Assembly: GCF_011947195.1 (NCBI RefSeq) | Contig: NZ_JAATVY010000002.1 | Location: 482,668 to 546,667, forward strand | DNA length: 64,000 bases | Direction of reading: 5' to 3' | Source of the DNA: Planosporangium thailandense | Lineage (GTDB): Bacteria > Actinomycetota > Actinomycetes > Mycobacteriales > Micromonosporaceae | Shown: piece after piece, positions 7,699 through 16,101 of the stretch | Position numbering within the stretch: position 1 is the stretch's first letter | Layout of the letters: each line of letters opens with the position of its first letter | Position numbers and translations under genes: made by a program | The notes under the pieces: generated by a model | Database searches by the model: none | The model's input: only the letters and a program-made list of their open reading frames with translations | What the model was told of the DNA's origin: nothing

Positions 7699-8427
7699 AT
7701 GACCATTGGCGGACGATGGCGAATGGCAGGTTTCGCGGTCGGGACGGGCGTCGCGTTCACACTGACGCGTACCTATCTGTTCGACCTGGCGCCGGTCGCT
7801 CTGGCCCTAGCGGTCAGCCTCGGTGTACTCGTCGGCGAAGTGGTGACGCCCCGACCGGCGCGTGCCCGAGGTACCGCCAGCCTGATCCCCCGACGGATGC
7901 GCGACTACCTGCCAAAGACCGCCCTGGCCACTATCGGGCTTCTCGGCGCGGGAATTGCGATCTTCGCCGCGTATCCCACCCCGGACCGTCCCGACCACGA
8001 GGTCAGGTACTTCGGTACTGCGGCACCGGTGAGCCTCGTCAGCACGCTGGTGACCCTCAGCGTTGTCGCAGTGCTTACCGCCCTGGCTGCATGGCTCATC
8101 GTTCGCAGCCCTCAGGCGGGGGTCGACGAGTCCGAACGTGCCGCGGACGAAGTGTGGCGTAGCAGTGCTGTCCAGCGCCTTGTCTACACCTGTGCTGCGA
8201 TCTTCGCGACCGTCTTCACCGCACTGGGATTCTGGTACGCCGACGCCCAGTGGGACTGGCGTGGCGGCGGATCGCCGGCATGGGGTTTTGGGCTGAGCAT
8301 CCTCGCGGGTCTCGGCCTGGTTACCTTCGCCCGGTACGCCGGCACGCTGGCGTTCGCCCCACCCGACCCTCGTCGCCCCGGTATAGGCACGGCCGGTGGC
8401 GCCGTCACTGATGTGGTCGCGAAGTGA
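7699..8427 (+). CDS. Polytopic membrane protein partner of a GntR repressor
   Basis: The 242-residue protein starts at ATG 7699 after AAGGAG. Hydrophobic segments include YLFDLAPVALALAVSLGVLV, TALATIGLLGAGIAIFAAY, LVSTLVTLSVVAVLTALAAWLIV, LVYTCAAIFATVFTALGFWY and WGFGLSILAGLGLVTF, so about five transmembrane helices. Small actinobacterial membrane proteins of this kind are commonly co-transcribed with YtrA-type GntR repressors and linked to envelope or antibiotic stress. That role is inference. It overlaps the next gene by 4 bp (GTGA). Confidence 0.8.
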   Translation: MTIGGRWRMAGFAVGTGVAFTLTRTYLFDLAPVALALAVSLGVLVGEVVTPRPARARGTASLIPRRMRDYLPKTALATIGLLGAGIAIFAAYPTPDRPDHEVRYFGTAAPVSLVSTLVTLSVVAVLTALAAWLIVRSPQAGVDESERAADEVWRSSAVQRLVYTCAAIFATVFTALGFWYADAQWDWRGGGSPAWGFGLSILAGLGLVTFARYAGTLAFAPPDPRRPGIGTAGGAVTDVVAK

Positions 8428-8804
8428 CTACGCCCCCGGCGATCCGGATCGACCCAGCTTCGGCCGTGCCCCCGTTCGAGCAGGTTCGAGGGCAGATCGC
8501 GGATCTGATCAGGCTCGGTGCACTGCCCGCGGGGCAACGGCTGCCCACGGTCCGGCAGCTCGCCGCCGACCTCGGCCTGGCCAACGGAACCGTTGCCCGC
8601 GCATACCAGGAACTGGAGGCGGCTGGCCTGGTCGTCACGAAGCGAGCCGCCGGCACCCGGGTTGCTCCCCTTGCCGACGCATCGCCAGACGTGCGCGCCG
8701 AAGCTCTTACCGCGCGGGCGCGTGAGTATGTCCTCGCGGGCCGCTTACTCGGTGCCACCGACACCGAATTGACCGATGCCCTCATCGCCGCGCTGGGGGC
8801 CTAG
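8424..8804 (+). CDS. GntR-family repressor, YtrA subfamily (short effector-free type)
   Basis: The 126-residue protein has an N-terminal winged helix: PFEQVRGQIADLIRLGALP, LPTVRQLAADLGLANGTVARA and YQELEAAGLVVTKRAAGTRV. Only a short two-helix tail (about residues 90-126) follows, so it lacks the large ligand domain of FadR/HutC types, as YtrA-type regulators do. The GTG start overlaps the membrane-protein stop. It probably represses its own operon through the inverted repeat at 7638-7676. Confidence 0.92.
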   Translation: MTTPPAIRIDPASAVPPFEQVRGQIADLIRLGALPAGQRLPTVRQLAADLGLANGTVARAYQELEAAGLVVTKRAAGTRVAPLADASPDVRAEALTARAREYVLAGRLLGATDTELTDALIAALGA

Positions 8805-8809
8805 CGTGC

Positions 8810-8829
8810 TGTGGGCCCATGGTGGGCAC
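8810..8829 (+). repeat. 20-bp repeat near the right end of the tRNA-Ser element
   Basis: It matches 6106-6125 at 18 of 20 positions and lies about 70 bp before the right attachment copy. It is a candidate integrase arm site; position is the only support. Confidence 0.5.
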
Positions 8830-8900
8830 GGACGCCGGTTCGGGGATTCTCGGCCGGTCCGGCCTGTTCATTGGCATGATCACCGCTGGAGTTCCGGGGT

Positions 8901-8962
8901 TCTTGAATACCGCTAGGGCGGTTTCCCCGTCCTCGTGAGTTCGAATCCCACGCCCTCCGCTC
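8901..8962 (+). repeat. Duplicated 3' half of tRNA-Ser (right attachment copy)
   Basis: It is 59 of 62 identical to 5943-6004, in the same orientation, with no tRNA 5' half in front. It therefore marks the right end of an inserted segment of about 3 kb. The three differences (in the anticodon-stem, variable-arm and T-stem regions) show it is no longer under tRNA selection. The rest of the gap 8805-9140 holds only the 20-bp repeat above and the chemoreceptor leader. Confidence 0.85.
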
Positions 8963-9140
8963 AGACCAGCGAAAATCCCCTACGAGCTGCGTCCGGCCAT
9001 GTCCCACCTGATCCCACGGCCGACAACGGTTCGGGGGCGCATCGGCGTACCGCAGGACATTTCGGGACGGTCATCGACTTCGAGACCCGGAACACAAAAC
9101 TTTGTCTCACACGCCCGGGTTGACGGTCGATGCCATGGGC

Positions 9141-10751
9141 ATGAGCGCGTTCGTCTCCCGCAGCATTCGTCGCCGTCTGTTTGCAGCGTTCACCCTGATG
9201 GCGGCCTTGATGGTCGGCCTAGGTGTGGTGGGCCTCACCAACGGGTCCCGCCAGGGCCAGACGCAGCGTGACCTGCAGCGGCTCCTGGAGGCCCAGAGCC
9301 AGGTGCTGCAGCTGAAGTACGACAACGGCTCGGTTGCAGCATGGCAGGCCGGCTACAACGTCGACTACATGAGCGGGTCCGTCAAGGGCAGCGAGGAGTC
9401 GGTGAACCGCAAGGGCGAGATCGACGAGATCTCCACCTTCCGTAACCACCTCAAGCAGGTGGACCGGGGCGCCCTGACCGCTCAGGAAGCCGCTATGGTC
9501 GACGCGGTGGCCGCCAACCTGGACGACTTCGTCAAGGTCGATGACCAGATGTACCAGGCTGCGCGGCTTCAGACACCGGCCGGCAACGCCGAAGCGGTCC
9601 GCCTGTACAACGGCCCCGCGCTCGATCAGTACACCAAGGGCGCCGACATCATCGACAAGCTCGTCGCCTCGGTCCAGAAGCGGGCCGCCGCCGCGGTAAG
9701 CGGCGCCGCCTCCGCCGACCGGCTATCGCGCACCCTGACCATCGCCACCCTGGCCGCGGCCCTCGTGCTGGCTGCCCTGCTGGCCTGGCGAATCGTGCGC
9801 TCCATCGTGCGGCCCCTGGCCGTGGTGGTGCGGGTGCTGGGCCGACTGGAGCACGGTGACCTGACCGCGCGTACCGAGCTGAACCAGGCCGACGAACTGG
9901 GCCAGGTCGGACGCGCGCTGGACAACACCATCACCTCGCTGCGCGAAACGGTGACCGATCTGGCCCAGCACGCCGGTTCACTGCAGACGGCCTCGGAGGA
10001 GCTGTCCTCGGTGTCGGTGTCCATCGCGGCCTCCGCCGAGGAGGCGAGCGCCCAGGCCGACACCGTGGCCGCTTCCGCCGGGCAGGTGTCGCACCACGTG
10101 GACACCGTGGCCGTCGGCAGCACTGAGATTGGCGCGTCGATAAGCGAGATCGCCAACAACGCGGGCGAGGCGGCCCGGGTCGCCACCGAGGCCGTCACCA
10201 TGGCTGCGCAGACCAACGCCACGGTCGCCAGGCTGGGCGTGTCATCGCAGGAGATCGGGGACGTAGTCAAGGTGATCACGTCGATTGCCGAGCAGACCAA
10301 CCTGCTGGCGCTCAACGCGACCATCGAGGCGGCTCGGGCCGGCGAGACCGGCAAGGGGTTCGCCGTGGTGGCCGGCGAGGTCAAGGAGCTTGCGCAGGAG
10401 ACCGCCAAGGCCACCGGGGACATCACCGCCCGGGTCGAGGCGATCCAGGCCGACACCGACGCGGCGGTCAATGCGATCGAACAGATCAGCCACATCGTCG
10501 GACGGATCAGCGAACTGCAGACCGTCATTGCGGCCTCCGTGGAGGAGCAGACCGCCACCACCTCGGAGATGTCCCGCAACGTCGAGCAGGCAGCGGCGGG
10601 CGCCCGGCAGATCGCGGAGAACATCGCCGGCGTAGCGGAGGCCAGCGGAACCACTACCGCCGGAGTCAGCAAGTCCCAGCAGGCCGCCGACGAACTGGCC
10701 CGGATGAGCAGCACGCTCCAGGCCCTGTGCGCTCAGTTCCACCTCGCGTAA
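9141..10751 (+). CDS. Methyl-accepting chemotaxis protein (transmembrane chemoreceptor)
   Basis: About 536 residues. TM1 is near residues 10-32 (LFAAFTLMAALMVGLGVVGL). A periplasmic-type four-helix ligand domain of about 165 residues follows, then TM2 near 198-218, a HAMP domain, and a signalling domain whose hairpin tip reads [31 protein letters not shown] (about 370-400). Q/E-rich methylation helices flank the tip. There is no C-terminal receptor pentapeptide. ATG 9141 is the most likely start because TM1 follows at the usual distance; in-frame starts exist upstream. Together with the second receptor at 57515 it implies a motile stage. Confidence 0.92.
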   Translation: MSAFVSRSIRRRLFAAFTLMAALMVGLGVVGLTNGSRQGQTQRDLQRLLEAQSQVLQLKYDNGSVAAWQAGYNVDYMSGSVKGSEESVNRKGEIDEISTFRNHLKQVDRGALTAQEAAMVDAVAANLDDFVKVDDQMYQAARLQTPAGNAEAVRLYNGPALDQYTKGADIIDKLVASVQKRAAAAVSGAASADRLSRTLTIATLAAALVLAALLAWRIVRSIVRPLAVVVRVLGRLEHGDLTARTELNQADELGQVGRALDNTITSLRETVTDLAQHAGSLQTASEELSSVSVSIAASAEEASAQADTVAASAGQVSHHVDTVAVGSTEIGASISEIANNAGEAARVATEAVTMAAQTNATVARLGVSSQEIGDVVKVITSIAEQTNLLALNATIEAARAGETGKGFAVVAGEVKELAQETAKATGDITARVEAIQADTDAAVNAIEQISHIVGRISELQTVIAASVEEQTATTSEMSRNVEQAAAGARQIAENIAGVAEASGTTTAGVSKSQQAADELARMSSTLQALCAQFHLA

Positions 10752-10914
10752 AGCGCATCCACGACCTCACTCCTGCTTAGTGCGCTCACCGCCGCACCGC
10801 CCCGTCCCCCGACAGGTGCCAAGATCCTGGACGGCGGACGGGTGGCGTGGACGATCAAGCATCGGGGGACGCCAACGCCGACCACCACGGCCTACGGACC
10901 GTGACCGCGCTAAG

Positions 10915-10939
10915 GCGCGGCGTGGCTGCCACGCCGCGC
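10915..10939 (+). other. Perfect 11-bp hairpin upstream of integrase relic 3
   Basis: GCGCGGCGTGG (10915-10925) pairs with CCACGCCGCGC (10929-10939) around CTG. It follows the chemoreceptor stop by about 165 bp. It could be its terminator or a leftover structure of the integrated element; there is no U-run. Nothing else is visible between 10752 and 10959. Confidence 0.4.
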
Positions 10940-10959
10940 GACCCGCTCGCCGCCAGCCG

Positions 10960-11476
10960 GCTCCGACTGGACAGACGACGGCGAGACGCGTCGGGTACGC
11001 GGGCTTAAGCGCCGTGCCGAGACCGAGACCCGTCCCATTCCCATACCGCCGGAGCTGGTCAAGCTTCTGCGCGACCACATCGACCGTGACGGCGTTGCCG
11101 AGGACGGTCGTCTCTTCCGAGCAGCTCGGGGCGGCCATCTGTCCGAGTCCGCCTACGGACGGGTCTGGCGAAATGCCCGAGCCAAAGCGCTTACGCCGGA
11201 ACAGGCGGCCTCGCCGCTGGCCGGGCGTCCGTACACCTTAGGCACGCTGCGGTCTCACTTTGGCTGAACGGGGGAGTGCCCGCGACCGAGGTTGCTCGCC
11301 GAGGCGGCCATGGGGTTGCGGTGCTGCTCCGGGTCTACACCGGCTGCACCGACGGCGAGGAGGGGCTGGTCAACAAGCGGATCGAGCGGGCGTTGAGGGC
11401 CAGCCGGGGCCGGGGCCGCATCGGGGGAAGCGGTCATGATCGCAATAGGTTGCCGGGCATGCCCGCTGGTAGATGA
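10960..11476 (+). pseudogene. Tyrosine integrase relic (copy 3), frameshifted
   Basis: In one frame: WTDDGETRRVRGLKRRAETE, then PIPPELVKLLRDHI, GRLFRAARGGHLSESAYGRV and ALTPEQAASPLAGRPYT. A single missing base near 11241 shifts the frame, and the next frame continues with RHAAVSLWLNGGVPATEVAR, GGHGVAVLLRVYTGCTDGEE and NKRIERALRAS. The catalytic HxxR-box arginine, the GGH histidine and the tyrosine (LLRVY) are still readable across the shift. The N-terminal half is absent. It is the most complete of three related integrase relics between 5.7 and 11.5 kb. Confidence 0.85.
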
Positions 11477-11525
11477 GCTACAGCATGGCCAAACTGCCGC
11501 ACACTTGAAAACCGTTTCGGCGAGA

Positions 11526-11831
11526 TCAGCTGGGACGCGGTCCGTCGAGCAGCGCGTCGAGTTGATCCTCCGTACGGCGCACAAGCTCGTCCCGCTCCTG
11601 CTGGTCGAGCTGCTCATAATGCGACCAGAACCGCCCGAACGCCGATCCAAGCGCGTCGCCGTAGGCATCCGACATGGCGGCCCGGCGCAGGTCGAGGTGG
11701 CCGCTCAGGACGCCTTCGGCCATTTCGCGCAGCGGCCCCTCGGGGCCGGTTGCCAGCTTGGTCAGGCTGGCGCGCAGCAGCTTCGCCAGGCGGGGGTCGT
11801 CGCTGGCCACTTCGTACACGCTGTCGTGCAT
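11526..11831 (-). CDS. Small hypothetical protein, last gene of the type VII-like operon
   Basis: The 101-residue, helical, charged protein (MHDSVYEVASDDPRLAKLLRAS...YEQLDQQERDELVRRTEDQLDALL) lies 16 bp after the secreted-protein gene in the same direction. No family is recognised. Its size and position suit a chaperone or immunity partner of the upstream product, but the sequence shows no diagnostic motif. Confidence 0.6.
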   Translation of the reverse strand: MHDSVYEVASDDPRLAKLLRASLTKLATGPEGPLREMAEGVLSGHLDLRRAAMSDAYGDALGSAFGRFWSHYEQLDQQERDELVRRTEDQLDALLDGPRPS

Positions 11832-11847
11832 GTCGGCGCCTCCGGCT

Positions 11848-12948
11848 TCAGCTCGCGACCTGGGGGCCTATGGCCAGTGGATTGCTGTAGGCGTTGTACC
11901 CGGACAGATTCGGAAAACTTGCGTTCTGCAGCATGGGCAGTAGCGCGTCGATGGCTCCGACGGCGCCCTGCACGAAACCGTAGACCTTGCTCATTGCTGC
12001 GGTGGCGTCGGCCCACATGTTGAGCATCTCGCACACCTCGACGGTCGCGACGCCGTATCCGACCACCGCGCCGACGCCGGTCTCGGCGGTTACGGTTCCG
12101 GCCGCGGCTGCGATGCCCGCGATGATGGCAGCATCAGCGATGCCTTTGAGCCAGCCTGTTACCGCTTCTGAGACGCTGTACACGCCATGTGCGATCGAGT
12201 CGAACTGCTTGGAGATCTCCCGTATCGGGTTGACCAGATCGTCGATACCACCCGCCAGCCCAGTGAAGTGCTGGTAGGCGGCGCCAGCGGCGACGCCTGT
12301 CCAGCCGCCGCGAAGCGCGATGGCGCCGCCCTGCACGTTGTATCCAAGGTCGTGCAGCGCGTCGGCGGCCCGACCGATCGCCACGCCGCCCTTGGCGACG
12401 GCCTGCCAATCGCCAATGAAGAACTCTGAGGCCTTGTCCAGCGGGTTGAAGCCGAAAACGAAGTCGAAGCCCTTCAGCATCCAGTTGGAGATGCTGATGT
12501 CGTCCATGAAGGACAACGGGTGCGTGTACTTCACGTCGTCAACCGGTTTGAGTCGCCCGGATGGCTCGCGGGAATCGGAGAAGGACGGAGCACACTCGTT
12601 GGCTGCCCACTCCTTCTCTAAGGCTGTTAGTGCGCCCGCACACCGGCCGGGTAGCGTCGCATCCGCTCGTGCAGCAGCGGCAACGTCAGCCGTCCGGTAA
12701 TAGGTTGCTGCCCGCGCAAGCCCCTCCTGGCTGTCGTGCAGGATCCTCGCGGCCTTCGCCGCCGCCTCGGCGGCGGTACTCATTGCGCGGATTTGCGCGG
12801 TGCCAGCCAGTTCGATGAGCGGTCCGTTTAAGTTACCGTCGGTCCTGTACTGGTCTAGGTACCGCTTCACGCTGGTGGCATCGTCTGCGCCCCTGCCCAA
12901 CTGGGCCGCGTAGCCGTCAAGATAACTCGGCTGCACTTTCAACGTCAC
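11848..12948 (-). CDS. Type VII (ESX-like) secreted protein with N-terminal helical WXG/EspC-like domain
   Basis: About 366 residues. The first 110 residues are a helical, Ala/Asp-rich domain of the EspC/WXG-like type used for type VII targeting (LKVQPSYLDGYAAQLGRGADDATSVKRYLDQY). A middle region has Cys and Trp, and a glycine/alanine-rich hydrophobic stretch follows (AAIIAGIAAAAGTVTAETGVGAVVGYGVATVEV, about 280-310). No toxin motif is visible. The start is near 12948 (MTLKVQP). It lies between a small membrane protein and a small helical protein in one operon. The family call is from the N-terminal pattern only. Confidence 0.65.
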   Translation of the reverse strand: MTLKVQPSYLDGYAAQLGRGADDATSVKRYLDQYRTDGNLNGPLIELAGTAQIRAMSTAAEAAAKAARILHDSQEGLARAATYYRTADVAAAARADATLPGRCAGALTALEKEWAANECAPSFSDSREPSGRLKPVDDVKYTHPLSFMDDISISNWMLKGFDFVFGFNPLDKASEFFIGDWQAVAKGGVAIGRAADALHDLGYNVQGGAIALRGGWTGVAAGAAYQHFTGLAGGIDDLVNPIREISKQFDSIAHGVYSVSEAVTGWLKGIADAAIIAGIAAAAGTVTAETGVGAVVGYGVATVEVCEMLNMWADATAAMSKVYGFVQGAVGAIDALLPMLQNASFPNLSGYNAYSNPLAIGPQVAS

Positions 12949-12973
12949 GACTGTTCCCCCGTAGAGATCAGGC

Positions 12974-13318
12974 TTAGTGGTGAGCGCGCCAGGACAACCA
13001 GGTCACGAGGAAGAACTCCACGAACCCGACTACCGTGCAGATCGCCGCCCAGAAGCCGAAGCGCCGCGACGTCTTGATCTCCGCTGCGCGGTGCGCGCAG
13101 ATGCCGAGCACGGCACCGGCCAGCATCACCAGACAGCCAGGCGCGATGGCCCACGACACGTTGCCTCGCGCCATCGCCAACAACCCGAAGAGGCCGATCA
13201 TCCCGAAAAGGATGGACAGGTTTGCCGCATAGAAACGAATCCGCCAGATGGGACTGCTCTCCGTCTCCGCTGCTAGCTGCCGGCGCACATCTGCTATGAA
13301 CGTACGTCGAAACGACAC
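12974..13318 (-). CDS. Small membrane protein, first gene of the type VII-like operon
   Basis: This 114-residue protein has a polar N-terminus and three hydrophobic segments (FYAANLSILFGMIGLFGLLAM, VSWAIAPGCLVMLAGAVLGICA, FGFWAAICTVVGFVEFFLVTWLSW). It precedes the WXG/EspC-like gene by 25 bp and is probably co-transcribed with it. No specific family is recognised. The gap 13319-13542 shows no gene. Confidence 0.72.
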   Translation of the reverse strand: MSFRRTFIADVRRQLAAETESSPIWRIRFYAANLSILFGMIGLFGLLAMARGNVSWAIAPGCLVMLAGAVLGICAHRAAEIKTSRRFGFWAAICTVVGFVEFFLVTWLSWRAHH

Positions 13319-13542
13319 GCCTAACTCCCCGGTGATCTCACTCGTGGCCCAAGCGTATCGGCGATTGTCATTAGAGGTGGTCCCCGTCTCGGCGCAGTGG
13401 GCCCTCTCTGGCTGAACTGGTCGGGTCGGACGAGGTGATTCGTTTTATGTCTTATGGGTGATTCGTCGACGTCCCAGAGAGATAGCCGACCCGGCGTCGC
13501 CCGGATCGCTCAGGTGTCGTGGGTACCGGCCGATGATCTGGC

Positions 13543-14685
13543 ATGAGCTTCACCACGCCCGCGCCCGGCGCCGACGCGCCGATGGACTGGCACCGCGCGC
13601 TGGCGGCCGTCCTGGCGGGCACCGACCAGCCTGCCCTGGTCACTCAGCCGATCGTCGACGTGGCCCACGCGAGGGTCGCAGGGTTCGAGGTGCTGTCCCG
13701 GTTCAGCGGCGGACCGGAGGAGCCCCCGGACGTCTGGTTCGCCCAGGCCGAGCGGCTCGGATGCGCCGCTGAGCTCACCGCCCGGGTGATCAACAAGGCG
13801 CTGGCCCTGCGCCGGACGCTGCCGCCGAACACGTTCCTCACGGTCAACGTCGAGCCGCATCTGGTATCGCACCCGGCGGTCCGCGACGCGTTGCACGCCG
13901 AAGGCGGCCTCCAGCGCCTCGTCGTCGAGCTCACCGAGCACGTCCAGGCGACCGATGAGCGGAAGCTGCGTACCGCGCTCGACGAGATTCGCGCCGCCGG
14001 TGGTCTCATCGCCGTCGATGACGCCGGTACCGGGTACGCCGGCCTCGGCCAGCTCCTGGCGGTCCGGCCCGACATCGTGAAGCTCGACCGGGAGTTCATC
14101 GCCGGCGTCGACACCGACCCGACCCGGCGCGCCCTCGTGCAACTCATCGGCGATCTGGCCGCGCGGATGGACTGCTGGTTGCTGGCCGAAGGGGTTGAGA
14201 CGGTCCCCGAACTGCAGACCCTCGCGTCGCTGGAGGTGCCGCTCGTGCAGGGATGGCTGCTGGCCCATCCCGCCGCGCCCTGGCCGGCGCTCGACTCCGG
14301 GGTGGTCGACCTGCTCCACGGCCTTGCCCAGCGGGTGAAGCTCGGCGAGTACGTGGCCCATCTCGTACGGGACTGTCCGCGGGCGCAGCTGCCCTCCGCA
14401 ACGCCGGGGGTGATCTGCGACGAGGCGCCGGGTACCGCGATCGTCGACGACCTGGGCCGTCCCCTGGGCGTGGTGGTTGGCGATTCGCTCGGCACCGCGC
14501 GCCTGGTACCGACGCTCACGGTCGCCCCGTCGTCGACACCTGTCGACCTCATCCGCCGCGCCATGGCCCGACCTGTCTGGCAGCGCGGTGCCCCGCTGGC
14601 CTGTACGGACGTCAGCGGCCGGCTGATCGGGCTCATCGACATCGCCGAGCTCAGCGAGGCCGCGATCACCGTGCTGCAACGGTGA
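13543..14685 (+). CDS. EAL-domain c-di-GMP phosphodiesterase with C-terminal CBS-like region
   Basis: This 380-residue protein has an N-terminal EAL domain (residues about 15-250). The catalytic signature reads E-V-L at 49-51 rather than E-A-L. Other metal and catalytic positions are present: NVEP at 102-105, VELTEH near 128-133, DDAGTGYAGL at 159-168, KLDREF from K180, AEGVET at 215-220 and Q236. The C-terminal 130 residues resemble a CBS-like sensory pair (TAIVDDLGRPLGVVVGD, CTDVSGRLIGLIDIAEL). It probably hydrolyses c-di-GMP. The gene is 61 bp ahead of the DUF1059 gene. Confidence 0.92.
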   Translation: MSFTTPAPGADAPMDWHRALAAVLAGTDQPALVTQPIVDVAHARVAGFEVLSRFSGGPEEPPDVWFAQAERLGCAAELTARVINKALALRRTLPPNTFLTVNVEPHLVSHPAVRDALHAEGGLQRLVVELTEHVQATDERKLRTALDEIRAAGGLIAVDDAGTGYAGLGQLLAVRPDIVKLDREFIAGVDTDPTRRALVQLIGDLAARMDCWLLAEGVETVPELQTLASLEVPLVQGWLLAHPAAPWPALDSGVVDLLHGLAQRVKLGEYVAHLVRDCPRAQLPSATPGVICDEAPGTAIVDDLGRPLGVVVGDSLGTARLVPTLTVAPSSTPVDLIRRAMARPVWQRGAPLACTDVSGRLIGLIDIAELSEAAITVLQR

Positions 14686-14746
14686 CCGGCGTAGCACCGA
14701 CCACGCAGTCCGGAAGCGACCGGACCGGTAACGAAGGGAAAGCACC

Positions 14747-14923
14747 ATGAAGAAGTTCCGCTGCGGCGACATCATCCCGGGCTGCGATGCTGTCTACACC
14801 GGCGACGAGGCGAGCATCCTCGCAGCCGCCGCCGTCCACGCCACAGCCGACCACGGTCTGCCGGAGTTCCCGGACGAACTCGCGGCCCGCGTCCGTGCCG
14901 CGATGTCCGAAGTCTCGGACTGA
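14747..14923 (+). CDS. DUF1059 small protein
   Basis: The 58-residue product starts MKKFRCGDIIPGCDAVYTGD and continues with an Ala/His helix (HATADHGLPEFPDELAARVR), the layout of DUF1059 proteins with two N-terminal cysteines. The start follows GAAGGG. It is missed by size filters but is well supported. It may be co-transcribed with the EAL gene. Function is unknown in the family. Confidence 0.8.
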   Translation: MKKFRCGDIIPGCDAVYTGDEASILAAAAVHATADHGLPEFPDELAARVRAAMSEVSD

Positions 14924-15084
14924 TGGACGTGGGGTGGGTGCCGTCCTGAGGTGGCAGCCACCCCGCGATACTCCGCGTCCACTGATTTTGATCTCGGTCG
15001 ACGCCGTTGTCGGCTGTGCGGATCAAAATCTTGACGTACTGGCGGACACCCGGCCGGCTACCCTCCGAGATTTATGCTGGTGCG

Positions 15085-15504
15085 GTGAGGCCCGACGAGC
15101 TCAAGCACCTGCGGCGCGCCCGTGACCTGATCGATCGGGAGTACGCGCGCCCGCTGGACGTACCGGCACTCGCCCGGGCCGCGCTCATGTCCCCGGGCCA
15201 CTTCTCCCGGCAGTTCCGCGCGGCCTACGGCGAGACACCGTACAGCTACCTGATGACCCGGCGGATCGAGCGCGCCAAGGCCCTGCTGCGCCGTGGCGAC
15301 CTGAGCGTCACCGAGGTGTGCATGGCCGTCGGCTGCACCTCCCTCGGCTCGTTCAGCGCCCGCTTCACCGAGCTGGTCGGGGAGAGCCCGAGCGCCTACC
15401 GGGCGCGCAACCACGTGGCCCTCGCCACCGTCCCGGGCTGCTGGGCCAAACTCGTCACCCGACCGAGCAGGAATCGAGAAGCGCAGGTCAGCCCCGCCTC
15501 GTAA
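15085..15504 (+). CDS. AraC-family transcriptional regulator (short, DNA-binding domain only)
   Basis: 139 residues, essentially only the double helix-turn-helix domain: LDVPALARAALMSPGHFSRQFRAAYGETPYSYL and LSVTEVCMAVGCTSLGSFSARFTELVGESPSAYR. The GTG start at 15085 follows a -10-like TATGCT by about 8 bp, so the mRNA may be leaderless. The next gene, a VOC protein, follows by 10 bp. This AraC-VOC pairing is common in actinobacteria and suggests one transcript. Confidence 0.92.
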   Translation: MRPDELKHLRRARDLIDREYARPLDVPALARAALMSPGHFSRQFRAAYGETPYSYLMTRRIERAKALLRRGDLSVTEVCMAVGCTSLGSFSARFTELVGESPSAYRARNHVALATVPGCWAKLVTRPSRNREAQVSPAS

Positions 15505-15514
15505 CGTTCGGGTC

Positions 15515-15925
15515 ATGGATCTCTCAGTCAAGTACACGTTTCTGGAAGTCGACGACCACGAGGCCGCGCTGGCCTTCTACCGCGACGCGCTGGGCTTCGA
15601 GGTACGCCAGGATGTCGCCATGGAGGGCGCGCGCTGGCTGACCGTCGGGCCCGCGTCCCAGCCCGAGCTGGGCATCGTGCTGCAGACGGCCGGGGTGGCC
15701 CGCCCGGCCGAGGACGCGCAGGCCCTGCGCGAGCTGCTGGCCAAGGGGTCACTGTCGGGCCTGGTGCTGGAGACCGACGACGTCGACGCGACGTTCGAGC
15801 GGATCCAGGCGACCGGAGCCGAGGTGCTCCAGGAGCCGATGGACCAGCCGTACGGCACGCGGGACTGCGCGTTCCGCGACCCGTCGGGCAACCAGGTGCG
15901 GATCAACCAGCGCGCCAAGGGGTAG
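15515..15925 (+). CDS. VOC (glyoxalase/bleomycin-resistance/dioxygenase fold) protein
   Basis: This 136-residue single-domain VOC protein has YTFLEVDDHEAALAFYRDALGFEV at the N-terminus and LVLETDDVDATFERIQATGAEV plus DCAFRDPSGNQVRIN at the C-terminus, the two beta-alpha-beta-beta-beta modules of the fold. Candidate metal ligands are the terminal acidic residues, but the substrate is unknown. It is co-directional with the AraC gene 10 bp upstream. Confidence 0.92.
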   Translation: MDLSVKYTFLEVDDHEAALAFYRDALGFEVRQDVAMEGARWLTVGPASQPELGIVLQTAGVARPAEDAQALRELLAKGSLSGLVLETDDVDATFERIQATGAEVLQEPMDQPYGTRDCAFRDPSGNQVRINQRAKG

Positions 15926-16101
15926 GTCCGGCCCGCGTGGTTCGGGCGGGCGGACGGCGAGTAACCCGCCGGCGGCTATCTGCCTTCGGCTGCCCGCCCG
16001 GACGCCCGCCCCGATCCGCGACCCTCGCGCGGCCTGCACGGCAGATTCAATCAACGATGGTTATATAGCCAGCGGCCCGGAGACCGAGGACAGGATGACC
16101 T

